A stretch of 64,000 bases of DNA from contig NZ_JPHF01000001.1 in the NCBI RefSeq assembly GCF_000814325.1, positions 620,001-684,000 on the forward strand. Reading direction: 5' to 3'. Positions 44,396 through 55,406 of the stretch are shown piece by piece; within the stretch, counting starts at the first letter, position 1; every line of letters starts with the position of its first letter. The notes beneath the pieces are model-generated. The model searched no databases. It saw only the letters and a program-made list of their open reading frames with translations, and was not told the origin of the DNA. Source of the DNA: Flavihumibacter sp. ZG627 (GTDB taxonomy: Bacteria > Bacteroidota > Bacteroidia > Chitinophagales > Chitinophagaceae). A program made the translations under genes and the position numbers.

Positions 44396-45162
44396 CGAAA
44401 CCCTCCTCTATTCTGCTTCGGAACTATTGATTTTGGTTTGCCCTTATCAAAAATTTTGACCAGAATAAAACCAGCTACGAATCCCCCGATATGGGCCATA
44501 TAAGCTACACCATCTCCATGACCTCCAATTGTTCCAAAGCCACTAACTACCTGCAATAATATCCATAAGCCAAGTGCCACCCAACTAGGTATGGCAATTA
44601 TGATCCATCCCAATAGCGCATTTACTTTGCGCTTAGGATATAACAAAAGATATCCTCCCATAATGCCAGAAATGGCGCCTGATGCACCCAGACTGGGAAT
44701 TAAGGGGTCGGCACCCGTGAATTGTATAAAAAAAACATGAGCAAGCGATGCAATAATTCCGGTCAGGAGGTAAAAAACGAGGTAGCGTAAATGTCCCATT
44801 CTGTTTTCAAGATTATCGCCGAAAACCCAGAGATATAACATATTTCCACCAATGTGTGTAAGGCTGCCATGCATGAACATTGAAGTTATCAAGGTGAGAT
44901 ATACTGGAATAGGTGTTATCTGCAACCCAGGCATTTCAAAGCTTTTGCCAGAAGCTACATCTCTTATTATTTTCGATTCAGTAACCCAATCGCGGTTGGT
45001 CAGTATTTCAGCAGGAACAGTTGAAAAGGCATACGTGAATCCCAGATCGGATCCAAATGCCTGCCAGTAGATAAATACAAAAATGTTAATGGCGATTAAA
45101 GCCCAGGTTATATATGGCGTAATATGGCGATCGTGGTTATCGTCGCTGATAGGTAATAGCAT
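44392..45162 (-). CDS. Rhomboid-family intramembrane serine protease
   Basis: 256 residues, about six or seven membrane helices. Motifs: HGSLTHIGGNMLYLW (oxyanion Asn and His), the catalytic Ser in GASGAISGIMGGY, and the catalytic His in YMAHIGGFVAG. It cleaves membrane proteins within or near their transmembrane segments. Length and an N-terminal helix before the core fit the usual bacterial form. Substrate unknown; porT lies upstream on the same strand but is separated by a hairpin. Confidence 0.92.
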   Translation of the reverse strand: MLLPISDDNHDRHITPYITWALIAINIFVFIYWQAFGSDLGFTYAFSTVPAEILTNRDWVTESKIIRDVASGKSFEMPGLQITPIPVYLTLITSMFMHGSLTHIGGNMLYLWVFGDNLENRMGHLRYLVFYLLTGIIASLAHVFFIQFTGADPLIPSLGASGAISGIMGGYLLLYPKRKVNALLGWIIIAIPSWVALGLWILLQVVSGFGTIGGHGDGVAYMAHIGGFVAGFILVKIFDKGKPKSIVPKQNRGGFR

Positions 45163-45186
45163 AATATTTAAAATTTACATCAGAAA

Positions 45187-45213
45187 GGAAAACCGTTGGA
45201 ATTTGCCAACGGT
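45187..45213 (-). terminator. Probable terminator of the ubiE-porT unit
   Basis: ACCGTTGG and CCAACGGT form a perfect 8-bp stem with a 6-base loop; on the minus strand the stem is followed by TTTTCC, a weak T tract. It lies between porT and the rhomboid gene. Confidence 0.5.
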
Positions 45214-45314
45214 CATATTCCCTGGTGGTATTCAATTGCTATACCAGTATATTTGATATCATCAAATTATGTAATTAGGATGATAACTTGAAAACTATTT
45301 CTATAGGTTTGATA

Positions 45315-46070
45315 TCAGCCTTCAAAAATGAGAGAAAAAATTATCTGACGACTTTGGATCCGATCAATTACATTGGAAAATTTAAGATTTGCATCACGGG
45401 CATGAACATCGCTTATGCCATTACTGATCTTTATTTCCGGGGAAAGGATGAACATTTTATTGTAAAAATTGAAGCCAATTCCTGCTTCAATACCATAATC
45501 AGATTTTTTAAGCTTTACAAAGTTTTCTGCATTGCGTGCATTTGCTTTGGAACTGAGATCAGTTTCAAACTTTAATCCCCCCATCATATAAACCCTGAAG
45601 TTTCCTATCCTGTCTGACTTAAGTTTAAGTTGCACAGGTACGCCCAGAAGGATTGATTCAACATTCTGGTTCATTACCTCTGTTTCCTGGTTTGAAGATT
45701 CAGGATATCTGAGATGGTAGTTAATTGATTTATTGACGAAGAGAAGCTGTGGAAATACTACTCTTGCTTCGAATCTGTTACTAACACGAAATGTATGCAT
45801 TCCGCCTATACCAAAACCGAAATTATTATTGGGATTTGTTACCAGAACGCTGTCGCTTTCCAGAAAGCGGGGATGCTGGCTGATTTGAAACCTGTTAGAT
45901 GTTCCCATGATTACAATACCTATATGGTACCATTTATCATCATTATCGGGAAGATTTAATGAATTCCGTAGTTGTGCCGTTGATGTGTTGGCAAAAAAAC
46001 AAGTACTGATCAAAAAGACCAGGAGTATGTTTATATTTCTGATGATCTTGTTCCGCAATAAATTGTACAT
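45315..46070 (-). CDS. porT: PorT-like outer-membrane protein (type IX secretion)
   Basis: 251 residues. Signal peptide ends in TSTAQ; the rest is a small aromatic-rich beta barrel (FGFGIGGMHTFRVSNRFEARVVFPQLLF in parts; KSDYGIEAGIGFNFY). Small barrel size, sequence style and position directly after ubiE match PorT/SprT of the Bacteroidota type IX secretion system, where this gene order recurs (from memory). Its ATG lies 40 bases inside ubiE and is the only good start. No other T9SS genes are in the window. Confidence 0.82.
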   Translation of the reverse strand: MYNLLRNKIIRNINILLVFLISTCFFANTSTAQLRNSLNLPDNDDKWYHIGIVIMGTSNRFQISQHPRFLESDSVLVTNPNNNFGFGIGGMHTFRVSNRFEARVVFPQLLFVNKSINYHLRYPESSNQETEVMNQNVESILLGVPVQLKLKSDRIGNFRVYMMGGLKFETDLSSKANARNAENFVKLKKSDYGIEAGIGFNFYNKMFILSPEIKISNGISDVHARDANLKFSNVIDRIQSRQIIFSLIFEG

Positions 46071-46789
46071 ATTCCTAAGCTCAGCGTTTTAAGATAGGTA
46101 TTTGTAAAACCTGTCTCCTGTAAAATTTTCAAAAAATCATTTCCCTCGGGGAAAGCTTGCACGGAATCATTAAGATATTGGTATGCAACCCTGTTTTTTG
46201 ATACCATTTTTCCAATGCCTGGAGCAACGAGGTTCATGTAGATTTTATATAATCCTTTGAATCCTTTTGATTTAGGCCTAGAAAATTCGAGTACAACCAG
46301 TTTGCCACCTGGCTTCAAAACGCGAAGCATTTCTGAAATCCCCTTATGAAGATGTTCAAAATTGCGGACGCCAAATGCCACAGTTACGGCATCAAACGTG
46401 TTGTCGGGAAAGTTTATTGTTTCACTATCTCCTTCCAACAGCTCAATCCGATCGTTTAACAGTGCTTTAGCAATTTTTTTCCTACCGAGTTCGAGCATTC
46501 CAGTAGAAATATCTATGCCAATTATTTTTTCGGGTGTTAAATATTTCATAGTCATGAGTGCAACATCTGCAGTACCAGTTGCTACATCAAGTACTTTTTT
46601 GGGTTTAAGAGTACGTAATTCACTGATTGCTTTCTTTCTCCAGTATATGTCAATCCCGCCGCTAAGAAAACGATTTAGGAAATCATACCGGAATGCGATC
46701 TGATTGAACATATCTGCCACCTGGTCTTTCTTACTCCTGTTTTTATCACCATATGGCAGGATTGTATCATGCGGAAGCGAGTTACTCAT
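46031..46789 (-). CDS. ubiE: Demethylmenaquinone methyltransferase
   Basis: 252 residues. UbiE/MenG signatures: FNQIAFRYDFLNRFLSGG near residues 28-45, SAM motif LDVATGTADVAL, GIDISTGMLELG, and the family block FGVRNFEHL. It performs the final C-methylation of menaquinone; Bacteroidota use menaquinone, so the ubiquinone activity is not expected. It starts 27 bases after dnaX (same strand) and overlaps porT by 40 bases, so the three may share a transcript. Confidence 0.94.
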   Translation of the reverse strand: MSNSLPHDTILPYGDKNRSKKDQVADMFNQIAFRYDFLNRFLSGGIDIYWRKKAISELRTLKPKKVLDVATGTADVALMTMKYLTPEKIIGIDISTGMLELGRKKIAKALLNDRIELLEGDSETINFPDNTFDAVTVAFGVRNFEHLHKGISEMLRVLKPGGKLVVLEFSRPKSKGFKGLYKIYMNLVAPGIGKMVSKNRVAYQYLNDSVQAFPEGNDFLKILQETGFTNTYLKTLSLGICTIYCGTRSSEI

Positions 46790-46816
46790 GGGGGGTAAAG
46801 ATAATTCCTTTAATAC

Positions 46817-48667
46817 TTAATAATCAAGTTCCAGTTTAAGCCTGTCCTTGAGCTCCTTTACTAATGGATAGTGAGCTGCCATTTGCGTAAACCTTTCCCT
46901 GGAGTTTGGTGGGATTTCTATTTTTATTAATAGATCCTCCCGTTGTTCTACAATTAGTTGATATGTAAGGTTGCGATTATGGAATCTGGTTTGTAAAAAT
47001 TCAGAAAGTGGGATCCTTTCGCCATCAATAAATTTCTGCTGTAGATTATTTGGCACTACTACCGTAAAACTGGAGGTATCATTCAGTCGCAGCTCAGCCA
47101 GTTCAAAACTCTGCACTGCCGGATTTCTAAGAGTTTTAAGTTGTTCAATATATTCCTGCCAGGCAAGTGTTAATAATTCATCCGTAAGAGTGATGGATTT
47201 GATTGCTGTACCACCCTGATTTGTGTTACTAACCTGTTGGCGCAGTCTCGCCAGCGAGCCAAGTTTCCCGGTTGAAGGCTTTGAAACTGGCTCTTGCAGC
47301 GCAGGCCTGGATGCAAGGGTTGGGTCAGGAATTTTATGTTCGCCATCTTTTACAGCAATATTTAATGTGCTATTTTGGGTTTTTGAAATAATGTCTTCAT
47401 CAATGATTAATCGGGCCCCCGAATTTGTATTCCCTTTCTCACCTACTGTAGTAACTGTTTCTGATTTTTTATTTGGTTGAACTTCCTTCCGTACAACAGG
47501 TTGCAGTAACCGAAAATTAAGTGGTTTTGATTCTGTCAATTTTTTCCGGGATCCATCGTTTACCACTTCAATGGCTTGTTTAAGGTAGCAAAGCCTTATG
47601 AGCAACATCTCAACATGTAACCTTTTATTCCTTGCACCTTTGTAATGTATTTCCGCTTCATTTAACAGGTTGAGGGCAGTTACAAGAAAACCTGCTTCGA
47701 GATTTGAGGCAATATCTATATAACGATTTCGGAATGTTTCAACAACTTCAACCAATGAGGCAACTTTTGAATCTTTACTGAGTAAAAGATTACGTATAAA
47801 CTCAGCGAAACCGCTTAATACCATGTCTCCCTCAAAACCTTTTCGATTTATATCATCAAACAAAAGCATAGCGCCTGAGAGATCCTGAGCCAACATGTAG
47901 TCCATCATTCGAAAATAATATTCGGCGTCAAGGATATTCAGGTGTTCCAGGGTGTTCTTATAGGTGAGCTCCCCATTTGTGAAGCTGACGATTTTATCAA
48001 GGATGCTAAGCGAATCACGCATGCAACCCTCACTTTTCTGGGCAATTACCTGAAGTGCTGCAGGTTCTGCCTGGATGGCTTCCTTATCACAGATCTCCTG
48101 CAGGTGTTCAACTGTATCATTTATAGTGATTCTTTTGAAATCGAAAATCTGGCAGCGTGACAGAATGGTAGGTAGTATTTTATGTTTTTCTGTGGTGGCC
48201 AGAATAAAGATTGCGTAGGGAGGTGGTTCTTCCAGTGTTTTAAGAAATGCATTAAAAGCACTTGTACTCAACATATGGACCTCATCCACTATGTATACTT
48301 TGTATTTTCCGGCTTGTGGGGCAAACCTAACTTGCTCCACAAGAGAACGGATATCATCAACAGAGTTATTGCTGGCGGCATCGAGCTCATGGATATTCAA
48401 AGAACTTCCCTCATTAAATGAACTGCAGGACGAGCAGGTATTACATGCTTCCCCATCATTTGAATGATTTTCGCAATTGATGGTTTTAGCCAGTATCCGG
48501 GCGCAGGTGGTTTTACCAACACCTCTTGGTCCACAGAACAAAAAAGCATGCGCTAGTTGTTGGTTGCGGATAGCATTTTTTAATGTAGTTGTAATATGCT
48601 GCTGTCCCACAACGGTTGAAAAGTTCTGGGGACGGTATTTTCGGGCAGATACTATAAACTGATCCAT
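46817..48667 (-). CDS. dnaX: DNA polymerase III subunit gamma/tau
   Basis: 616 residues. AAA+ clamp-loader: ARKYRPQNFSTVVGQ, Walker A GPRGVGKTT, the zinc-finger Cys residues (CENHSNDGEACNTCSSC), Walker B YIVDEVHMLS, sensor LATTEKHKILPTILSRC. Domain III follows to about 370; then a Ser/Thr/Lys-rich linker and a C-terminal domain (about 490-616) as in tau. The full frame encodes tau; I see no A-AAA-AAG slippery heptamer with a stem-loop for making gamma. ubiE follows 27 bases downstream. Confidence 0.95.
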   Translation of the reverse strand: MDQFIVSARKYRPQNFSTVVGQQHITTTLKNAIRNQQLAHAFLFCGPRGVGKTTCARILAKTINCENHSNDGEACNTCSSCSSFNEGSSLNIHELDAASNNSVDDIRSLVEQVRFAPQAGKYKVYIVDEVHMLSTSAFNAFLKTLEEPPPYAIFILATTEKHKILPTILSRCQIFDFKRITINDTVEHLQEICDKEAIQAEPAALQVIAQKSEGCMRDSLSILDKIVSFTNGELTYKNTLEHLNILDAEYYFRMMDYMLAQDLSGAMLLFDDINRKGFEGDMVLSGFAEFIRNLLLSKDSKVASLVEVVETFRNRYIDIASNLEAGFLVTALNLLNEAEIHYKGARNKRLHVEMLLIRLCYLKQAIEVVNDGSRKKLTESKPLNFRLLQPVVRKEVQPNKKSETVTTVGEKGNTNSGARLIIDEDIISKTQNSTLNIAVKDGEHKIPDPTLASRPALQEPVSKPSTGKLGSLARLRQQVSNTNQGGTAIKSITLTDELLTLAWQEYIEQLKTLRNPAVQSFELAELRLNDTSSFTVVVPNNLQQKFIDGERIPLSEFLQTRFHNRNLTYQLIVEQREDLLIKIEIPPNSRERFTQMAAHYPLVKELKDRLKLELDY

Positions 48668-48739
48668 AGGAGGCTAAATTAGGCAAATGTTTTGACCCTG
48701 CTTTCACTCTATGTGGGAGGAAGGCAGGAATAAATCTGA

Positions 48740-49912
48740 TTAAAGTAAAGGATGTCGCCTGAATTCCTTATTCCTGTCAAATAGGTAACGATATGTGATG
48801 AGGATGCGACTTTTCACCGGTGTAATCGATTCGGCAACGGCAATCATTTTAGGGTTAAAATCACCGATCCACTGCATCTCATATTCTTCATAATCAAGGT
48901 CGTGCTGAATTATTTTTGCGGCTTCTACAACAATATAACTATCAACACCTTTCCCATGCCATTCCGGAACTACACCAAATGCCAGTCCGGCAAATCTTTT
49001 ATTCTTAACCGTTGCGCGCAGAACCAGGAATTTGATCTTATGCAGGAAGTCGAACTTTCCATTAAGGTATCTGAACCACTGGTTAAGATCAGGAAGGTTT
49101 ATGAACATGGCAATAGGCGTGTCATTATAATAGGCGAACCATATTACCTTTTCGTCCATGACTGGTTTCATCTGTCGAAAAAGCATTTTACATTGTTCCA
49201 GGCTTAACTCTTTATTGCCGCCATGTCCGGCCCAGGCCTTATTGTAAACTGTATGGAAGTCGGCGGCAAATTTATCAAGTCTTTTCTTATCAGCATGATG
49301 TGCACTTAAACCCCTGTCAGTTGTCAATGCTGCATGCCTATCAAAGAATTTTTTGGCGAGTGTTTCTTTAGGATGCATGCCATAGCAATACTGGTAGAAG
49401 AATGGTTGGAATCCATAATGCTCGAACAGGGATTGATAATAAGGAGGATTATAATTCATGCAATATAGCGGTGATTGAAACCCCTGGATAACCAGTCCCC
49501 ACCATTTATCTCTTTCACCAAAATTAATAGGTCCGTCCATAGCCTCCATGCCTTTGTCTGACAGCCATTTTTTTGCTGTATCGAACAATTGATTGGCAGC
49601 ATCCTGGTTATTGATACATTCAAAGAACCCGCAGCCTCCCACTGGAACATCATCCCCCCTTGTTTTATATTTCCTATTTACAAATGCTGCGATACGTCCA
49701 ATGGCTTCTCCCGAATTGTTGAAAAGTACCCACCTGATCACTTCTCCAAACCTGAATGCCTTATTTCTGGAAGGGTCAAATACGGCTTCAATATCCTTAT
49801 CAAGGGGTCTGATATAATTAGGATTGCCTTTATATAATAGAGCAGGCATCTCAAGGAAAAGACGACGAAGTTGGGGTGAATCTACGGGCTTGATCTGCAT
49901 ATTCTGGATCAT
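48740..49912 (-). CDS. GNAT-like acyltransferase-fold protein, uncharacterised
   Basis: 390 residues from the ATG at 49912 (an ATG at 49900 is also possible; the TTG at 49936 is rejected). The C-terminal half contains a GNAT-like stretch WFAYYNDTPIAMFINLPD and LAFGVVPEWHGKGVDSYIV, the V/I-x-P-x-x-(Q/R)G-x-G acetyl-CoA loop in the form VVPEWHGKGV. The N-terminal half (WVLFNNSGEAIGRIAAFVN, GGCGFFECIN) resembles a second, degenerate GNAT fold. Acceptor unknown. The AI-2E permease gene lies directly upstream on the same strand. Confidence 0.8.
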   Translation of the reverse strand: MIQNMQIKPVDSPQLRRLFLEMPALLYKGNPNYIRPLDKDIEAVFDPSRNKAFRFGEVIRWVLFNNSGEAIGRIAAFVNRKYKTRGDDVPVGGCGFFECINNQDAANQLFDTAKKWLSDKGMEAMDGPINFGERDKWWGLVIQGFQSPLYCMNYNPPYYQSLFEHYGFQPFFYQYCYGMHPKETLAKKFFDRHAALTTDRGLSAHHADKKRLDKFAADFHTVYNKAWAGHGGNKELSLEQCKMLFRQMKPVMDEKVIWFAYYNDTPIAMFINLPDLNQWFRYLNGKFDFLHKIKFLVLRATVKNKRFAGLAFGVVPEWHGKGVDSYIVVEAAKIIQHDLDYEEYEMQWIGDFNPKMIAVAESITPVKSRILITYRYLFDRNKEFRRHPLL

Positions 49913-49938
49913 ACTGCCGCAAAAATAGTGTATCAATT

Positions 49939-51036
49939 CTATGATCGATAGCGATCTTTCTTTTCTGGCCCCAGAAAAGGAAGATTAAAACGTAATGGCC
50001 TGGCCTTCTTTCGTTTCACTACAGGAGAAATAGTTTGATATTCCCAATAATATATTTTGAGGAGAATGATGAAATAAGATATTAGCAAAGGACCAAATAT
50101 AAGTCCTGGTATCTGGAAATATTTAAGTCCCATTATTACTCCGAGTACAGTTACAATGGGATGAGTATCAGCCATTTTCTTTGCCAGAAGAAACCTTACA
50201 ACATTATCTGCACTTCCCAGAATGATTGCGCCCCAACCTATGATGAATATGCCTTCCCATGCATGGCTTGTGGCCAACTGGTAAATGGCTGCAGGCACCC
50301 AAACAAGTGCAGTACCGACAATAGGAATAATAGAGGCAAAACCTGTTACCACTGCCCAGAAACCTGCTTCCGGCAGGCCGGTAATTTTGTAAGCTGCAAA
50401 TCCACAGAGTCCCTGAACTACAGCTATAAGTGGAACGCCCACGGCATTAGAGAAAGTTTGCGCCACCAATTCTCTTCCAAACAATTCGATCTTGCTGCGT
50501 GGAAATGGAAGGTAAAAAACTACTGCTGCTTCCATGCGGTTTACATTCATCAGCATGAAGTAGAGGAAGAAATACATCATCGATATGGTGGTGAAAAAAT
50601 TGAGGCTATTATTTAGCACCTCACTCATCAGATTGGTGGATGTGGTTTGAATCTTAGCCATGTTGGTATTTGAAAGCAAGCGAATACCAAACCTGGAGCT
50701 TAACTGCTGGTCAAAACTTTTAAGTGTGTTTAATATTATATCCGGATTATTTACAAAAACAGATATTTTATTATACACCATGGAGGCAAACAACGTAAGC
50801 GGGGCTAATATGATAATCACACTGATCGTAATAATCAGAACGGCGGCCCATGTTTTGCTCCAGCCTTTCCTTTTAACAAGATATTCGAGGGCGGGCTTGC
50901 TGAGTACATATAACATCACGGAGGCCAGAAAAGCAGTGAAAAACTCAATCATGCTATAAAGCAGGAAAAAAGCAAAAATCAGTATGATTCCGAGAAAAAA
51001 GTATTTGTTGATCTTATGATCAGATTTGATTTCCAT
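49939..51036 (-). CDS. AI-2E family transporter (PerM-like permease)
   Basis: 365 residues, about eight membrane helices, with the AI-2E family signature blocks GLPEAGFWAVVTGFASIIPIVGTALVWVPAAIYQL (in parts) and the LGVIMGLKYFQIPGLIFGPLL end segment. Family members range from autoinducer export to Na+/H+ exchange; no quorum-sensing gene is nearby, so the transported species is undetermined. A basic tail (PVVKRKKARPLRFN) is cytoplasmic. It is followed by the GNAT-like gene. Confidence 0.9.
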   Translation of the reverse strand: MEIKSDHKINKYFFLGIILIFAFFLLYSMIEFFTAFLASVMLYVLSKPALEYLVKRKGWSKTWAAVLIITISVIIILAPLTLFASMVYNKISVFVNNPDIILNTLKSFDQQLSSRFGIRLLSNTNMAKIQTTSTNLMSEVLNNSLNFFTTISMMYFFLYFMLMNVNRMEAAVVFYLPFPRSKIELFGRELVAQTFSNAVGVPLIAVVQGLCGFAAYKITGLPEAGFWAVVTGFASIIPIVGTALVWVPAAIYQLATSHAWEGIFIIGWGAIILGSADNVVRFLLAKKMADTHPIVTVLGVIMGLKYFQIPGLIFGPLLISYFIILLKIYYWEYQTISPVVKRKKARPLRFNLPFLGPEKKDRYRS

Positions 51037-51106
51037 GGTATAGGTGCCTGTTTTCCGTTAGTTAGCTGTAATTTTAGGAACAAGTTAACCCGTAAAATAT
51101 TATGCC

Positions 51107-51358
51107 ATGAATGATCAGTCAAAATTTATAGCCGGTTTATTGCTTGGAGCTGCCGCGGGTGCGGCATTAGGCTATTTCCTCACAACGGATAAAGGTAAGG
51201 AGATCGTGGATGAAATTAAATCTGCTGCTGCTAATGCAGGTGAGGATGTTAAGGAAAAAGTTAAGCAATTTGAGTCGGAGATTGAGTCGGCAGTGGAAAA
51301 AGGAAAGAAATGGGCTAATGATTTTGGAAAGGAAACAGATACCTCTACTACAACCTGA
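51107..51358 (+). CDS. YtxH-like small membrane protein
   Basis: 83 residues. A Gly/Ala-rich membrane helix FIAGLLLGAAAGAALGYFLTTDKGKE followed by an amphipathic Lys/Glu coiled coil (KEKVKQFESEIESAVEKGKKW). This is the YtxH-type architecture, often in general-stress or envelope-stress operons. First of three tightly packed plus-strand genes. Confidence 0.85.
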   Translation: MNDQSKFIAGLLLGAAAGAALGYFLTTDKGKEIVDEIKSAAANAGEDVKEKVKQFESEIESAVEKGKKWANDFGKETDTSTTT

Positions 51359-51367
51359 TACTTTTTT

Positions 51368-51751
51368 ATGGAAAAGGAAACCGGATACTTTGAAAAGACC
51401 GAACAACTTGTTCAGGATTATCTGCAAAACAGGTTATTATTGTTAAAGTTACAAGGAACTGAGAAGGCTTCCAGGTTAGCTTCCGCCATGGTGATATTCC
51501 TGGTTGTTTTAATGCTATGCTTCTTAATACTCATATTTATCAGTATTATGGGGGGCTATTATTTTGCTGATCTAACCGGAAGTTTGTTTTATGGTTTTGG
51601 AATCGTGACGGGCATTTATGTGATATTGTTAGTTATAGTCATTGCTATTCGTAAGAAATTTCTGGACCCTTTCATTGCTAATACTGTGGTGAAAATTCTA
51701 TTCGATAAACATTCCAACCATGAACAAGTTGATACAGAACACACAGCGTAA
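51368..51751 (+). CDS. Phage-holin-like / Actinobacterial holin-X-type membrane protein
   Basis: 127 residues with two membrane helices (MVIFLVVLMLCFLILIFISIMG and FGIVTGIYVILLVIVIAI, given in part) separated by a short loop and preceded by an amphipathic N-terminal helix (KTEQLVQDYLQNRLLLLKLQG). This matches the putative phage-holin superfamily (DUF1469/holin-X), which in bacteria is usually chromosomal and not linked to phage. No phage gene is nearby. It starts 9 bases after the YtxH-like gene. Confidence 0.8.
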   Translation: MEKETGYFEKTEQLVQDYLQNRLLLLKLQGTEKASRLASAMVIFLVVLMLCFLILIFISIMGGYYFADLTGSLFYGFGIVTGIYVILLVIVIAIRKKFLDPFIANTVVKILFDKHSNHEQVDTEHTA

Positions 51752-52124
51752 TCTTGGAGGTATAAATAATCTTCAGGATCTAAGAGCTGCTGAGAAGGTG
51801 CTCCGCGACAGAATCAAAGTTCAGGAATATGAAATAAGGCAAAACCTGAAGTCACTTCCTTCAGAGGCAGTGAAGGCTGGGGCAGGGGCTGTTATGCCCT
51901 CGTTACTCACTGGAAAAACCGCCGCACTTGCATTAAGCGCTGGTGCAGCTATTGCCGGTGGCTTTCTGGCGCGAAAGAAAACATCTAAACTTGCCAGTGT
52001 GGCTGCAGCAGCTACAGGAGTTGCAGGGGGATGGAAGGTTGCAGGTGTTACTGCCCTCGCCCAGCTGGCTTTTAAATTACTATCCAATAGAAAGAACAAG
52101 AAACTGACTGAAAGAAAATCTTAA
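51720..52124 (+). CDS. Uncharacterised Ala/Gly-rich small protein of the YtxH-holin operon
   Basis: 134 residues. N-terminal helical, charged part (DLRAAEKVLRDRIKVQEYEIRQNLKSLPSEAVKAG in parts), then two Ala/Gly-rich hydrophobic stretches (AALALSAGAAIAGGFLARKK; VAAAATGVAGGWKVAGVTALAQLAFKLL in parts) that may be weak membrane segments, and a basic C-terminus. It starts 32 bases inside the previous gene and overlaps the convergent L,D-transpeptidase gene by 4 bases. No family recognised. Confidence 0.8.
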   Translation: MNKLIQNTQRNLGGINNLQDLRAAEKVLRDRIKVQEYEIRQNLKSLPSEAVKAGAGAVMPSLLTGKTAALALSAGAAIAGGFLARKKTSKLASVAAAATGVAGGWKVAGVTALAQLAFKLLSNRKNKKLTERKS

Positions 52125-53716
52125 TCAAACATTTTTTTGATCATTTTCTTATCATGCCCATATATGTCATCCCGAAAATTCAACCTTCCATCAGCATCAA
52201 CCCAGGCTGTGAAATAACCAATGAAAACAGGTACGCTCTGTTTCAGGGTTACATATTTTTCTTTTCCTGAATGCATAGCCGAGAATATTCGTTCCGTAGT
52301 CCATATACTGTCAGCTCTCAGCAACCATTCGGCCAAGCGAACAGGTTCGGAAATCCTAATGCAACCATGACTAAATGCCCTTTTGGTTTGTTTAAAAAGG
52401 GTTTTAGACGGTGTGTCATGTAAATAGATGTTATAGTTATTGGGAAATAAGAATTTGACGAGACCCAGAGGATTTTTTTCTCCGGGCCTTTGCCGGATAC
52501 CACCATTATACCATTCCATATCGTTTCGTTCGAGATAGGAGGGATTTCTCCGGATTGCAGGCAATACTTCGTTTTTCAGGATTCCCGGGGGAATATTCCA
52601 GTAAGGACTAAATACAACATATTTAAGGTTTCCGGTAAAAATTACTGTATTGTTACTAGTGGTACCCACCACTACTTCCATGTCAAATATCTTTTTTCCT
52701 GCTTCATAAACATGCGCTTTAAATTCGGGGATATTCACCAGAATATAATCACCCCTAGGTTGTTCCGGAACCCAACGCATTCGTTCCATATTTACCAGAA
52801 TCTGTCTGATTCGGTCGTTAATTGGTTTGTTAAGTTCTCTCAGCGTACTTGCACCTAAAATTCCGTCAGCTGCTAATCCATAACGGCTTTGAAATCTTTT
52901 TACTGCCAGAAGGAGAGTATCGTCAAATAAGGTAATGGTGTCAGAATAATACAGGTCTCCAGTAAGAAGTAAGCGTCTGCGAATTTTATTGATAATCAAT
53001 CCACTATCACCAATCTTGATTTTTTTTTGGGTGATTTGAATGGGGTTCCAGGCACTGTCTCTCTCTATATCATAGTATCTTTTCAATTGATTCCTGAGCA
53101 ATTGATATTGCTGATTAACTGGTTCATAACGACTAATTTCCTTTCCTTTTTCTTTTACCAGGGTATCAAGCATAGAGAGGAGGTTCGCTTTTTTGCGGGG
53201 GATAAACCACTCAAGATCGGTCGCGCTCAGACTACGTCGCCCGCTGTAAGCTCGGTTGGCGTAACGGAAAAACTGAAAAGTGAGTCCCCATTCTACGCCT
53301 AATCGGGTAGAATCAGGCAATGAGTTAACGCCATTGCTACTAATTGAATCCATCCAACGGTTCAGGTAAACATTATAAATAGCACTGTCACCGCTATAGT
53401 CTATATAATTTGATTGAAGGCTCCAGAAATTCTGAGCTTGTTCAGCAAGTCCAGAACTGTCAAACCAGGCATACTGGAAGTTTCTTTGAATATAGAAATT
53501 TCGAAAAAGTTGTTTGGCTGTATCAGGAACTGCGCGCTGTTTCAGGTAGTTTTCCATTCTCAGGCTATCAAAAAAGAGACCTGAAAAAGCATTTTTTATG
53601 GTAATTGCTGTATCCCTGGAGGTTTTTTCAGGTTGCTGGGAATTGCCATTCCTACATCCGGAAATAAATAAAAAATGGACATATATAAAAGCTAATACAG
53701 ATAATATCCGCTTCAT
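52121..53716 (-). CDS. L,D-transpeptidase (YcbB/LdtD-like) lipoprotein
   Basis: 531 residues from the ATG at 53716 (a TTG at 53722 is rejected). Signal with lipobox ISGC. Large N-terminal scaffold domain, peptidoglycan-binding domain (about 245-300, RFQSRYGLAADGILGASTLRELN), then the YkuD catalytic domain with the YLHDTPSK and SHGCIRI motifs (His and nucleophilic Cys). It forms 3-3 cross-links in peptidoglycan or attaches proteins to it. Layout is as in E. coli LdtD/YcbB. It acts in the periplasm. Confidence 0.92.
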   Translation of the reverse strand: MKRILSVLAFIYVHFLFISGCRNGNSQQPEKTSRDTAITIKNAFSGLFFDSLRMENYLKQRAVPDTAKQLFRNFYIQRNFQYAWFDSSGLAEQAQNFWSLQSNYIDYSGDSAIYNVYLNRWMDSISSNGVNSLPDSTRLGVEWGLTFQFFRYANRAYSGRRSLSATDLEWFIPRKKANLLSMLDTLVKEKGKEISRYEPVNQQYQLLRNQLKRYYDIERDSAWNPIQITQKKIKIGDSGLIINKIRRRLLLTGDLYYSDTITLFDDTLLLAVKRFQSRYGLAADGILGASTLRELNKPINDRIRQILVNMERMRWVPEQPRGDYILVNIPEFKAHVYEAGKKIFDMEVVVGTTSNNTVIFTGNLKYVVFSPYWNIPPGILKNEVLPAIRRNPSYLERNDMEWYNGGIRQRPGEKNPLGLVKFLFPNNYNIYLHDTPSKTLFKQTKRAFSHGCIRISEPVRLAEWLLRADSIWTTERIFSAMHSGKEKYVTLKQSVPVFIGYFTAWVDADGRLNFRDDIYGHDKKMIKKMFD

Positions 53717-53789
53717 TATCAATAGTTCTCATTCAAAAATAACCAATTGATGGGGAGAAGGTTTTTCTTTCGCCCAATTTCCTTTCTGA

Positions 53790-55363
<1,574 letters not shown>

Positions 55364-55406
55364 TATTATTTGAAGGCCACTCAAATAGAAAACGACAAAT
55401 TGATTT

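Noticed and set aside
45288-45575. Plus-strand frame of 95 codons
   Set aside because: It lies antisense to porT, which has a signal peptide and barrel pattern.
46817-48667. Programmed frameshift in dnaX producing the gamma subunit
   Set aside because: Only two runs of six A are seen, neither in the A-AAA-AAG register, and no adjacent stem-loop was noticed.
51368-51751. Phage holin as a sign of a prophage
   Set aside because: No phage structural, lysis or integrase gene nearby; this family is widespread in chromosomes.
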